Source: Streptococcus sp. Marseille-Q0941 (lineage in GTDB: Bacteria; Bacillota; Bacilli; Lactobacillales; Streptococcaceae). Taken from it: a DNA stretch of 64,000 nucleotides. The notes beneath the pieces were generated by a model. The model had not been told where the DNA came from and did no database searches. It saw nothing but the letters and a program-made list of their open reading frames with translations. Below, one piece after another: positions 8,330-16,498 of this stretch (positions are counted from its first letter, which is position 1; every line of letters begins with the position of its first letter). The position numbers and the translations under genes are program-made. The stretch is from NCBI RefSeq assembly GCF_943736975.1, contig NZ_CALSFO010000001.1, positions 1 through 64,000 on the forward strand, read 5' to 3'.

Positions 8330-8396
8330 AGAATGCTAATGTCGTGCTTGCACAAGCTTGAGAGAGCTGAGTGCTTTGACAATAGCATTCTTTTTT
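8330..8396 (+). terminator. Terminator-like multi-branched hairpin between the phosphatase gene and patA
   Basis: GAATGCTA (8331-8338) pairs with TAGCATTC (8383-8390), followed by six T's. Inside the loop, TGTC/GACA and the small hairpins GTGCTTGCAC and AGCT-AGCT can form. It probably ends the phosphatase transcript, but the branched interior is unusual for a simple terminator. Its 3' side overlaps the -35 box of the next promoter. Confidence 0.6.
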
Positions 8397-8404
8397 GTTA
8401 GAAT
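8376..8404 (+). promoter_or_regulatory. patA promoter embedded in the upstream terminator
   Basis: TTGACA (8376-8381), a 17-bp spacer and TAGAAT (8399-8404) with TGn extension give a near-consensus promoter. Transcription would begin near 8411, leaving a leader of about 68 nt. Confidence 0.75.
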
Positions 8405-8410
8405 AGTATC

Positions 8411-8478
8411 AACATGAAAGCATAAGAAGGGACTGACAGAACTGTCGTCCCCTTTTGTCTATCTTATAAGGGGGAAAT
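8411..8478 (+). promoter_or_regulatory. patA leader with alternative hairpins (attenuator candidate)
   Basis: A stem AAGGGACTGACAG (8427-8439) pairs imperfectly with CTGTCGTCCCCTT (8442-8454) and is followed by TTTTGT, a terminator-like shape. The same CCCCTT can instead pair with the ribosome site AAGGGG (8469-8474), which would hide it. A 3-codon ORF (ATG AAA GCA TAA, 8414-8425) opens the leader. A transcriptional attenuator upstream of patA has been reported in pneumococcus; this is its likely counterpart. Confidence 0.6.
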
Positions 8479-10185
8479 ATGCTGTTTCAGAAAATAAAAG
8501 CCTATAAATGGCAGGCCCTGGCTTCCTTGGTCATGACAGGTCTAATGGTAACGAGTTCGCTCTTGCAACCACGTTATTTGCAGGAGGTTTTAGGGGCCCT
8601 ACTAACAGGTGACCATGAAGCTATTTATACTATCGGTTTTTGGTTAATTCTTGTTGCCTTGATTGGTTTGGTTGCAGGTGGGATCAATGTTGTGTTAGCT
8701 GCCTACATTGCTCAAGGAGTTTCGTCAGACCTAAGGGAAGATGCCTTTCGTAAGATTCAAACTTTTTCATACGCTAATATTGAGAAGTTTAATGCAGGGA
8801 ACCTTGTTGTTCGTATGACCAACGATATCAACCAGATTCAAAACGTCGTTATGATGACCTTCCAAATTCTCTTTCGACTACCACTTTTGTTTATCGGTTC
8901 CTTTATTCTAGCAGTTGTCACCCTACCTTCTCTGTGGTGGGTGCTAGTTCTCATGGTCGTTCTGATTGTTGCCATAATGGGTTTTATGATGGGAGTTGTG
9001 GGACCGCGCTTTGCAAAATTCCAGACCTTACTAGAGCGTATCAATGCCATTGCTAAAGAAAATTTGCGTGGTGTGCGCGTGGTTAAGTCTTTTGTCCGAG
9101 AAAAAGATCAGTTTGATAAATTTACGCAGGTGTCAGATGAATTGTTGGGAGAAAACCTTTATATCGGTTATGCCTTTTCTATTATGCAACCTGCAATGAT
9201 GTTGATTTCTTATGGGGCCGTCTTCCTTTCAATCTGGCTTGTAGCAGGTATGGCAGAGTCAGATCCATCAGTTGTTGGATCTATTGCTTCCTTTGTAAAC
9301 TATCTGAGTCAGATTATCTTTACCATCGTCATGGTTGGATTTTTAGGGAACTCAGTCACTCGTGCCATGATTTCCCTCCGTCGTATCCGTGAAATTCTTG
9401 ATACAGAACCAGCTATGACCTTTGAGGATGTGGAAGATGAAGTTTTAGAAGGGAGTCTCAGCTTTGAACATGTAACCTTCACCTATCCAAATGATGAGGA
9501 ACCGATCCTAAAAGATGTTTCCTTTGATATCGCGCCTGGTGAGATGGTTGGGGTTGTCGGTGCAACCGGTGCAGGGAAATCAACCTTGGCTCAGTTGATT
9601 CCACGACTGTTTGATCCCCAGCAAGGTTCTATCAAAATTGGTGGGAAGGATATTCGTACAGTTAGCGAAAGGACGCTTCGCAAGACAGTTTCTATCGTCT
9701 TACAAAGAGCCATTCTCTTTAGTGGTACGATCGCAGATAATCTCAGACAAGGAAAGGGAGATGCGACAGTTTCAGAACTGGAACGTGCAGCTCGTATCGC
9801 CCAAGCTAGTGAATTTATTAGTCGTATGGATTTGGCTTTTGAGAGTCCGGTTGAAGAACGGGGGACCAACTTTTCTGGTCGACAAAAGCAAAGAATGTCC
9901 ATTGCGCGTGGGGTTGTCAGCAATCCTAAAATCTTGATATTTGATGACTCAACTTCGGCACTGGATGCCAAGTCAGAACGGTTGGTTCAAGAAGCTCTTA
10001 ATAGGGACTTGAAAGGAACAACCACCATTATTATTGCGCAAAAGATTAGCTCTGTTGTGCATGCGGATAAAATTTTAGTACTTGATCAAGGTCGACTGAT
10101 TGGCCAAGGAAAACATGCTGACTTGGTCGCAACAAACCCAGTTTATCGTGAGATTTACGAAACGCAAAAAGGAAAGGAGGAGTAG
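8479..10185 (+). CDS. patA: ABC multidrug exporter subunit PatA
   Basis: Half-transporter (568 aa) that pairs with PatB to export drugs such as fluoroquinolones. The transmembrane domain covers about residues 10-300 and the ATPase domain 325-568. Walker A GATGAGKST is at 361-369. Walker B ends ILIFDD with D490 in place of the catalytic Glu, and the H-loop has Q521 instead of His, as expected for the degenerate half. The signature reads NFSGRQ (464-469): Arg468 (codon CGA, 9880-9882) replaces the second Gly, which I remember as FSGGQ in pneumococcal PatA. That motif belongs to the catalytic site formed with PatB, so activity may be reduced. SD AAGGGGG. Confidence 0.93.
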   Translation: MLFQKIKAYKWQALASLVMTGLMVTSSLLQPRYLQEVLGALLTGDHEAIYTIGFWLILVALIGLVAGGINVVLAAYIAQGVSSDLREDAFRKIQTFSYANIEKFNAGNLVVRMTNDINQIQNVVMMTFQILFRLPLLFIGSFILAVVTLPSLWWVLVLMVVLIVAIMGFMMGVVGPRFAKFQTLLERINAIAKENLRGVRVVKSFVREKDQFDKFTQVSDELLGENLYIGYAFSIMQPAMMLISYGAVFLSIWLVAGMAESDPSVVGSIASFVNYLSQIIFTIVMVGFLGNSVTRAMISLRRIREILDTEPAMTFEDVEDEVLEGSLSFEHVTFTYPNDEEPILKDVSFDIAPGEMVGVVGATGAGKSTLAQLIPRLFDPQQGSIKIGGKDIRTVSERTLRKTVSIVLQRAILFSGTIADNLRQGKGDATVSELERAARIAQASEFISRMDLAFESPVEERGTNFSGRQKQRMSIARGVVSNPKILIFDDSTSALDAKSERLVQEALNRDLKGTTTIIIAQKISSVVHADKILVLDQGRLIGQGKHADLVATNPVYREIYETQKGKEE

Positions 10186-10186
10186 G

Positions 10187-11953
10187 ATGAAGACCTTTAA
10201 ATTTTTTTGGAACTACTTTAAAATTTACAAACTATCCTTTGTCGTTGTCATTGCTATGATTGTCATTGCAACGGTAGCCCAAGCCCTCTTTCCAGTATTT
10301 GCAGGTCAAACAGTCACAGAACTAGCTAATTTGGTTATAGCCTATCAAGACGGAAATCCTGATATGGTTTGGCAAAGTCTCTCGGGCCTCTTGATGAATC
10401 TGGCCTATGTTTTGATTGTGCTAGTAGTGTCTAGTCTCATCTATATGGTCTTGATGAGCCACATTATTGCCGAATCGACAAATGAGATGCGTAAGGGACT
10501 TTTTGGCAAGCTTTCTCGCTTGACAGTTTCTTTCTTTGACCGCCATCAAGATGGGGACATCCTGTCACGTTTCACCAGTGATTTGGATAACATCCTACAG
10601 GCTTTCAACGAAAGTCTGGTGTCTGTTATGACCAATATTGCCCTTTATATTGGCTTGCTGATTGTCATGTTTGTAAAAAATGTCACCTTGGCTTTGATTA
10701 CAATTGCTAGCACTCCAGTAGCTGTCATCATGTTAATTGTCATCTTGAAATTGGCAAGAAAATATACCAATCTTCAGCAAAAAGAGGTTGGGAAGCTCAA
10801 CGCTTACATGGATGAGAGTATTTCAGGTCAAAAAGCCGTTATTGTTCAAGGCATTCAAGGTGATGTGATCGCAGGTTTTGTTGAGCAAAATGAGCGTGTC
10901 CGTAAGGCGACTTTCAAGGGGAGAATGTTTTCAGGGATTCTCTTTCCTGTCATGAACGGAATGAGCTTGGTCAATACAGCTATTGTTATTTTTGTCGGTT
11001 CAGCTGTCTTACTGAATGATAAGAACATCGAGACAGCAACTGCTCTGGGCTTGATTGTTATGTTTACTCAGTTCTCTCAACAGTATTACCAGCCCATTAT
11101 CCAATTAGCAGCTAGTTGGGGAAGCTTGCAGCTTGCCTTTACAGGTGCGGACCGTATTCAAGAAATGTTTGATGCAGAGGAAGAAATTCGTCCTCAAGAT
11201 GCTCCGGTCTTTAACGAATTAAAAGAAGGTGTGGAGATTGGCAATGTGGACTTCTCCTACCTACCAGGTAAACCGATTCTGAAAGATGTCAGCATTTCAG
11301 CTCCAAAAGGGAAGATGATTGCAGTTGTTGGTCCAACAGGGTCAGGAAAAACAACCATCATGAACTTGATCAATCGTTTTTACGATGTGGATGCTGGAAG
11401 CATTACTTTTGATGGTAAAGATATTCGCGAGTTTGACTTAGATAGCTTGCGAAGTAAGGTGGGAATTGTCTTGCAAGATTCTGTTTTATTTAGTGGAACT
11501 ATCCGAGACAATATTCGTTTTGGTGTACCAGATGCCAGTCAGGAAATGGTTGAAGCAGCTGCTAAGGCTACGCATATCCATGAATATATCGAAAGTCTGC
11601 CAGATAAGTATGACACACTGATTGATGACGACCAGAGCGTCTTCTCAACCGGTCAGAAACAGTTGATTTCCATCGCTCGTACCTTGATGACGGATCCCCA
11701 GGTCTTAATCTTGGATGAGGCAACATCAAACGTCGATACTGTAACAGAAAGTAAGATTCAAAATGCCATGGAAGCTATTGTGGCTGGAAGAACTAGTTTT
11801 GTGATTGCTCACCGTTTGAAAACCATTCTAAATGCCGATCAGATTATTGTCCTTAAGGATGGTCAAGTCATTGAACAAGGAAATCACCACGAATTGCTCA
11901 AGCTTGGAGGTTTTTACTCCGAACTTTATCACAATCAATTCGTCTTTGAATAA
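10187..11953 (+). CDS. patB: ABC multidrug exporter subunit PatB
   Basis: Second half-transporter (588 aa). ATG 10187 follows the patA stop by 1 bp with SD GGAGG; an in-frame ATG at 10100 lies inside patA. Transmembrane domain about residues 10-320. ATPase domain: Walker A GPTGSGKTT (382-390), signature FSTGQ (486-490), Walker B LILDE with catalytic E511, H-loop H542. So PatB supplies the canonical Walker and H-loop residues and PatA the complementary signature. Co-transcribed with patA. Confidence 0.94.
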   Translation: MKTFKFFWNYFKIYKLSFVVVIAMIVIATVAQALFPVFAGQTVTELANLVIAYQDGNPDMVWQSLSGLLMNLAYVLIVLVVSSLIYMVLMSHIIAESTNEMRKGLFGKLSRLTVSFFDRHQDGDILSRFTSDLDNILQAFNESLVSVMTNIALYIGLLIVMFVKNVTLALITIASTPVAVIMLIVILKLARKYTNLQQKEVGKLNAYMDESISGQKAVIVQGIQGDVIAGFVEQNERVRKATFKGRMFSGILFPVMNGMSLVNTAIVIFVGSAVLLNDKNIETATALGLIVMFTQFSQQYYQPIIQLAASWGSLQLAFTGADRIQEMFDAEEEIRPQDAPVFNELKEGVEIGNVDFSYLPGKPILKDVSISAPKGKMIAVVGPTGSGKTTIMNLINRFYDVDAGSITFDGKDIREFDLDSLRSKVGIVLQDSVLFSGTIRDNIRFGVPDASQEMVEAAAKATHIHEYIESLPDKYDTLIDDDQSVFSTGQKQLISIARTLMTDPQVLILDEATSNVDTVTESKIQNAMEAIVAGRTSFVIAHRLKTILNADQIIVLKDGQVIEQGNHHELLKLGGFYSELYHNQFVFE

Positions 11954-12105
11954 TACTCTTCGAAAATCTCTTCAAACCACGTCAGCGTCCCCTTGCTGTA
12001 TATGTGTTACTGACTTCGTCAGTCTTATCTACAACCTCAAAGCAGTGCTTTGAGCACCCTGCGGCTAGCTTCCTAGTTTGCTCTTTGATTTTCATTGAGT
12101 ATAAG
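11953..12105 (+). repeat. BOX element (boxA-boxB-boxC)
   Basis: About 153 bp, starting at ATACTCTTCG and ending GAGTATAAG. It contains the segment CGTCAGCGTC...CTTGCTGTAT corresponding to the classical BOX-PCR primer site, the inner palindrome CTGACTTCGTCAG and the AAAGCAGTGCTTT palindrome. The order on the plus strand is boxA, boxB, boxC, one copy each. BOX elements are dispersed intergenic repeats of mitis-group streptococci and form stable RNA folds; this one lies in the patB 3' region. Confidence 0.9.
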
Positions 12106-12107
12106 CA

Positions 12108-12137
12108 AAAAGTTGTCCTAATTTGGGGCAGCTTTTT
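12108..12137 (+). terminator. Terminator after the BOX element
   Basis: AAAGTTGTCC pairs with GGGGCAGCTTT (including G-T pairs) and runs into TTTTTCTG. It probably ends the patAB transcript. Confidence 0.65.
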
Positions 12138-12240
12138 CTGATAAAAAAAATTTATCACGGACTTAAAAAATACATATTAGACAGGAGTGGACAAGGATGA
12201 TAAGATAAGATTATCAATAGAAAAGGAAAGGAAATCAGTA

Positions 12241-12930
12241 ATGGCAAGAACGGTTGTTGGAGTTGCAGCAAATCTATGTCCCGTAGATGCAGAAGGAAAA
12301 AATATTCATTCATCAGTCTCTTGTAAATTTGCTGAGAGTATTCGTCAGGTTGGCGGACTTCCTTTGGTGATTCCGGTTGGTGATGAGTCACTTGTCCATG
12401 ATTACGTAGAAATGATTGACAAACTTATCTTGACTGGAGGGCAAAATGTTCATCCTCAGTTTTATGGTGAGGAAAAAACAATTGATAGCGACGACTATAA
12501 CCTAGCTCGTGATGAGTTTGAACTAGCTCTCTTGAAAGAGGCTCTTCGTCAGAATAAGCCAATTTTAGCCATTTGCCGTGGTGTTCAGCTTGTTAACGTC
12601 GCATTTGGTGGAACCCTCAATCAGGAGATTGAAGGTCATTGGCAAGGATTACCTTTTGGAACTTCACATTCCATTGAGACAGTTGAAGGAAGCCTTGTAT
12701 CGAAATTGTTTGGTAAAGAAAGTCAGGTCAATTCAGTCCATCGTCAGAGCATTAAAGATCTGGCACCCAATTTCCGTGTGACGGCTGTGGATCCACGTGA
12801 TCAAACTGTTGAAGCAATTGAATCCATTGATGAGCACCGTATTATTGGTCTTCAGTGGCATCCAGAGTTTCTAGTCAATGAAGAAGATGGCAATTTAGAA
12901 CTATTTGAGTATTTATTAAATGAATTGTAA
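12241..12930 (+). CDS. Gamma-glutamyl-gamma-aminobutyrate hydrolase family (class I glutamine amidotransferase-like) protein
   Basis: Cytoplasmic peptidase C26 family protein, 229 aa from ATG 12241 (SD GGAAAGGAAA). The triad is visible: nucleophile C112 in AICRGVQ, H207 and E209 in QWHPE. Members cleave gamma-glutamyl amides; PuuD acts in putrescine breakdown, but no other puu genes are here, so the substrate is open. An in-frame ATG at 12187 is less likely, as it has no ribosome site. It ends with its own terminator. Confidence 0.87.
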   Translation: MARTVVGVAANLCPVDAEGKNIHSSVSCKFAESIRQVGGLPLVIPVGDESLVHDYVEMIDKLILTGGQNVHPQFYGEEKTIDSDDYNLARDEFELALLKEALRQNKPILAICRGVQLVNVAFGGTLNQEIEGHWQGLPFGTSHSIETVEGSLVSKLFGKESQVNSVHRQSIKDLAPNFRVTAVDPRDQTVEAIESIDEHRIIGLQWHPEFLVNEEDGNLELFEYLLNEL

Positions 12931-12956
12931 CGGTTAGGATATCTAGCCGTTTTTAT
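12930..12956 (+). terminator. Terminator of the C26 hydrolase gene
   Basis: ACGGTTAG pairs with CTAGCCGT around GATAT, followed by T's, starting at the stop codon. Confidence 0.85.
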
Positions 12957-13041
12957 TCGTCCTTTCAGATTTTTTGTATTTTAGCATTTTTACGCAAACG
13001 TTTGAATTCTGATAAAAATTGGGCAAATTCAATAAAAAAGC

Positions 13042-13070
13042 TTGAAAAAATCGAAGGTAAGCGTTATGAT
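13042..13070 (+). promoter_or_regulatory. pgi promoter
   Basis: TTGAAA (13042-13047), 17-bp spacer, TATGAT (13065-13070). Confidence 0.78.
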
Positions 13071-13098
13071 AGAAAAGAAGAAATTTTGGAGGATTATC

Positions 13099-14448
13099 AT
13101 GTCACATATTAAATTTGATTATTCAAAAGTTTTAGACAAATTTGTTGCCCCACATGAAGTGGAATACATGCAAGCACAAGTAACAGCTGCAGACGAATTG
13201 ATTCGTAAAGGAACTGGTGCTGGTAGCGACTTTTTGGGTTGGTTGGACCTTCCTGAAAACTACGACCGTGAAGAATTCGACCGCATCTTGAAAGCTGCTG
13301 AGCAAATCAAGTCAGATAGCGATGTCTTGGTTGTAATCGGTATCGGTGGATCTTACCTTGGCGCCAAAGCAGCCATCGACTTCTTGAACCACCACTTTGC
13401 TAACTTGCAAACAAAAGAAGAACGCAAAGCTCCACAAATCCTTTACGCTGGAAATTCAATCTCATCTACTTACCTTGCTGACTTGGTAGAGTACGTAGCT
13501 GACAAAGACTTCTCAGTAAACGTGATTTCCAAATCAGGTACAACAACAGAACCAGCTATCGCTTTCCGTGTCTTCAAAGAACTCTTGGTTAAGAAATACG
13601 GTCAAGAAGAAGCTAACAAACGTATCTACGCAACAACTGACCGCCAAAAAGGTGCTGTTAAGGTTGAAGCAGATGCCAACGGTTGGGAAACATTTGTGGT
13701 TCCAGATGATATTGGTGGACGATTCTCAGTATTGACAGCAGTTGGTTTGCTTCCAATCGCTGCATCAGGTGCAGACATCAAAGCCCTTATGGAAGGTGCT
13801 AACGCAGCTCGTAAAGACTACACTTCAGACAAGATTGCTGAAAATGAAGCTTACCAATACGCAGCCGTTCGTAACATCCTTTACCGTAAAGGTTATGCAA
13901 CTGAAATCCTGGTAAACTACGAGCCATCACTTCAATACTTCTCAGAATGGTGGAAACAATTGGCTGGTGAGTCAGAAGGGAAAGACCAAAAAGGTATTTA
14001 CCCAACTTCAGCCAACTTCTCAACGGACTTGCACTCACTTGGTCAATTTATCCAAGAAGGAACTCGTATCATGTTTGAAACAGTTGTCCGTGTTGACAAA
14101 CCTCGTAAGAACGTGATCATCCCTACTTTGGAAGAAGATCTTGACGGACTTGGATACCTTCAAGGAAAAGACGTTGACTTTGTAAACAAAAAAGCGACTG
14201 ACGGTGTTCTTCTTGCCCACACTGACGGTGACGTACCAAACATGTACGTAACTCTTCCTGAGCAAGACGCCTTCACTCTTGGATACACAATCTACTTCTT
14301 CGAATTGGCCATCGCCCTTTCAGGTTACTTGAACGCCATCAACCCATTTGACCAACCAGGTGTTGAAGCATACAAACGCAACATGTTTGCCCTTCTTGGT
14401 AAACCAGGATTTGAAGAATTGAGCAAAGAACTCAACGCTCGTCTATAA
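13099..14448 (+). CDS. pgi: Glucose-6-phosphate isomerase
   Basis: Glycolytic enzyme interconverting glucose-6-P and fructose-6-P, 449 aa, the usual bacterial length. The sugar-phosphate isomerase motifs [13 protein letters not shown] (near residue 75) and [12 protein letters not shown] (near 140) are clear, as is the C-terminal [12 protein letters not shown] end. ATG 13099 has SD GGAGG; an ATG at 13042 would overlap the promoter. Codon use is strongly biased, as expected for an abundant enzyme. Own promoter and terminator. Confidence 0.96.
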   Translation: MSHIKFDYSKVLDKFVAPHEVEYMQAQVTAADELIRKGTGAGSDFLGWLDLPENYDREEFDRILKAAEQIKSDSDVLVVIGIGGSYLGAKAAIDFLNHHFANLQTKEERKAPQILYAGNSISSTYLADLVEYVADKDFSVNVISKSGTTTEPAIAFRVFKELLVKKYGQEEANKRIYATTDRQKGAVKVEADANGWETFVVPDDIGGRFSVLTAVGLLPIAASGADIKALMEGANAARKDYTSDKIAENEAYQYAAVRNILYRKGYATEILVNYEPSLQYFSEWWKQLAGESEGKDQKGIYPTSANFSTDLHSLGQFIQEGTRIMFETVVRVDKPRKNVIIPTLEEDLDGLGYLQGKDVDFVNKKATDGVLLAHTDGDVPNMYVTLPEQDAFTLGYTIYFFELAIALSGYLNAINPFDQPGVEAYKRNMFALLGKPGFEELSKELNARL

Positions 14449-14459
14449 TAGAGTCAATA

Positions 14460-14486
14460 AAGAGTGGTTTTACCACTCTTTTTTCT
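14460..14486 (+). terminator. pgi terminator
   Basis: AAGAGTGG, loop TTTTA, CCACTCTT, then a T-rich run. Confidence 0.9.
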
Positions 14487-14504
14487 TTTTCTCGAAAAGA
14501 GAAA

Positions 14505-14533
14505 TTGGACTCTGGCACGACTTGTGATATAAT
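14505..14533 (+). promoter_or_regulatory. gltX promoter
   Basis: TTGGAC (14505-14510), 17-bp spacer, TATAAT (14528-14533). Confidence 0.78.
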
Positions 14534-14579
14534 ATAGAGAGCAAAAAGGCAGATGCCTAGAGACTTTATAGGAGAAGAT

Positions 14580-16040
14580 ATGTCAAAAGATATTCGTGTG
14601 CGTTATGCACCAAGTCCAACCGGACTATTACACATCGGTAATGCCCGTACAGCATTATTCAACTACTTGTATGCACGTCACCATGGTGGAACTTTTATCA
14701 TCCGTATCGAAGATACAGACCGCAAACGTCATGTCGAAGACGGCGAACGTTCCCAGCTTGAAAACCTTCGTTGGTTAGGCATGGATTGGGATGAAAGTCC
14801 TGAGACACATGAGAACTACCGCCAGTCTGAGCGTTTGGAACTCTATCAAAAATACATTGACCAACTCTTAGCTGAAGGAAAAGCCTACAAATCTTACGTA
14901 ACAGAAGAAGAGTTGGCAGCTGAACGTGAACGCCAAGAAGCTGCCGGTGAAACACCTCGTTACATCAACGAATACCTTGGTATGAGCGAAGAAGAAAAAG
15001 CAGCTTACGTTGCAGAACGTGAAGCAGCAGGGATCATCCCAACTGTTCGTTTGGCCGTTAATGAGTCTGGTATTTACAAGTGGCATGACATGGTCAAAGG
15101 CGATATCGAGTTTGAAGGTGGCAATATCGGTGGTGACTGGGTTATCCAAAAGAAAGACGGTTACCCAACTTACAACTTTGCCGTTGTCATTGATGACCAC
15201 GATATGCAGATTTCTCATGTTATCCGTGGAGATGACCACATTGCCAACACCCCAAAACAGCTCATGGTTTATGAAGCCCTTGGTTGGGAAGCCCCAGAGT
15301 TCGGTCACATGACTTTGATCATCAACTCTGAAACGGGTAAAAAATTATCTAAACGCGACACCAATACCCTTCAATTTATCGAAGATTACCGCAAGAAGGG
15401 CTACCTTCCAGAAGCGGTCTTTAACTTTATCGCTCTTCTTGGTTGGAATCCTGGTGGGGAAGATGAAATCTTCTCTCGCGAAGAACTCATCAAGCTCTTT
15501 GATGAAAACCGTCTCAGCAAATCTCCAGCGGCCTTTGACCAGAAGAAAATGGACTGGATGAGCAATGAGTACATCAAGAATGCGGATCTATCGACCATCT
15601 TTGAAATGGCCAAACCATTCCTTGAAGAAGCAGGCCGTTTGACAGACAAGGCTGAAAAATTGGTGGAACTCTACAAACCACAAATGAAGTCAGTGGACGA
15701 AATCGTTCCATTGACAGACCTTTTCTTCTCAGATTTCCCAGAGTTGACGGAAGCTGAGCGAGAAGTCATGGCTGGTGAAACGGTTCCGACTGTACTTGAA
15801 GCCTTTAAAGCTAAACTTGAAGCCATGTCAGATGATGAATTTGTGGTGGAAAATATCTTCCCACAAATCAAAGCAGTTCAAAAGGAAACTGGTATCAAAG
15901 GGAAAAATCTCTTCATGCCAATCCGTATTGCTGTTTCAGGAGAGATGCATGGACCAGAACTACCAGAAACCATCTACTTGCTTGGACGTGAGAAATCTAT
16001 CCAACACATTGAAAAAATGTTGGCAGAGATTGCAAAATAA
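14580..16040 (+). CDS. gltX: Glutamate--tRNA ligase
   Basis: Class I aminoacyl-tRNA synthetase, 486 aa, charging tRNA-Glu (and, in Firmicutes, tRNA-Gln for later amidation). The HIGH-type motif HIGN is at residues 18-21 after APSPTG, and the KMSKS-type motif KLSKR at 255-259. The C-terminal anticodon-binding helical domain is complete. ATG 14580 is preceded by TAGGAGA; the in-frame ATG at 14553 has no good site. Monocistronic. Confidence 0.96.
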   Translation: MSKDIRVRYAPSPTGLLHIGNARTALFNYLYARHHGGTFIIRIEDTDRKRHVEDGERSQLENLRWLGMDWDESPETHENYRQSERLELYQKYIDQLLAEGKAYKSYVTEEELAAERERQEAAGETPRYINEYLGMSEEEKAAYVAEREAAGIIPTVRLAVNESGIYKWHDMVKGDIEFEGGNIGGDWVIQKKDGYPTYNFAVVIDDHDMQISHVIRGDDHIANTPKQLMVYEALGWEAPEFGHMTLIINSETGKKLSKRDTNTLQFIEDYRKKGYLPEAVFNFIALLGWNPGGEDEIFSREELIKLFDENRLSKSPAAFDQKKMDWMSNEYIKNADLSTIFEMAKPFLEEAGRLTDKAEKLVELYKPQMKSVDEIVPLTDLFFSDFPELTEAEREVMAGETVPTVLEAFKAKLEAMSDDEFVVENIFPQIKAVQKETGIKGKNLFMPIRIAVSGEMHGPELPETIYLLGREKSIQHIEKMLAEIAK

Positions 16041-16049
16041 CATAAAATA

Positions 16050-16077
16050 AGAACTCAAATAAAGAGTTCTTTTTTTA
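16050..16077 (+). terminator. gltX terminator
   Basis: AAGAACTC, loop AAATAAA, GAGTTCTT, then T's. Confidence 0.9.
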
Positions 16078-16088
16078 TGTATACTTAT

Positions 16089-16214
16089 TTGAAGATGCAA
16101 ATATTTTAGTGTATACTATTAATTGATAGGGCAAGGGAAATAAGTTAGTAAGATGGTATTTTTACAACTAGACTTGGCATGATTCCTAATGTTGGTGAGT
16201 CTACTTATTTTTTT
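16089..16214 (+). ncRNA. Candidate small RNA 1 in the gltX-aminotransferase gap
   Basis: A promoter-like TTGAAG (16089-16094), 17-bp spacer and TATACT (16112-16117) would start an RNA near 16124. No ORF follows. About 90 nt later AAATAAGT (16138-16145) can pair with ACTTATTT (16203-16210), continuing into T's, with an inner AGACT/AGTCT helix. The loop contains CATGATTCCT, complementary to a ribosome site plus start codon (AGGAATCATG). The large asymmetric loop makes the terminator weak, so this stays a candidate. Confidence 0.33.
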
Positions 16215-16267
16215 CTTTGCGTTTTGCTGGATGGGAGGAGAGATTCTTCATCCATGTGGTTACCATC

Positions 16268-16420
16268 TGTTATAATGACTTTTTTTATCACAAGAGTTTC
16301 TTTACAAAGAGTTTGGCCCAGTTTGGCTATCTTTTAGAGAAGTATATCTACTCTTTCTTCTCCAAAAATAGAAAGAAATCGACTTTGCTCTGTTACCTTG
16401 CATTAAGCAAGGTTTTTTTG
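16268..16420 (+). ncRNA. Candidate small RNA 2 or leader transcript
   Basis: The extended -10 TGTTATAAT (16268-16276) is followed, 120 bp on, by a clean terminator: ACCTTGC (16395-16401) pairing with GCAAGGT (16407-16413) plus a T7 run. The stretch between is non-coding as far as I can see. No -35 box is evident. The terminator itself is convincing; the promoter is less so. Confidence 0.33.
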
Positions 16421-16439
16421 TGGAATAGTACTGGGAAAT

Positions 16440-16467
16440 TTGCGATTTCTTTTTGGAGTGGTATAAT
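16440..16467 (+). promoter_or_regulatory. Promoter of the aminotransferase gene
   Basis: TTGCGA (16440-16445), 16-bp spacer, TATAAT (16462-16467), about 31 bp before the start codon. Confidence 0.65.
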
Positions 16468-16498
16468 ATTAACTATCCTGATGAATAGAGGAAGTCAC

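Noticed and set aside
13799..14265. Antisense open frames in pgi
   Set aside because: Strong codon bias of the plus-strand gene creates long frames on the other strand; no ribosome sites.
14868..15308. 146-codon frame antisense to gltX
   Set aside because: Shadow of the gltX codon pattern; contains no protein family feature.
16078..16120. CiaR direct repeat upstream of candidate small RNA 1
   Set aside because: TTGAAG and TTTTAG occur but with a 9-bp gap rather than the 5 bp of the known site.
16217..16498. N-terminal extension of the aminotransferase (94 extra residues)
   Set aside because: The stretch contains a terminator and a promoter and lacks family similarity; ATG 16499 has a ribosome site.
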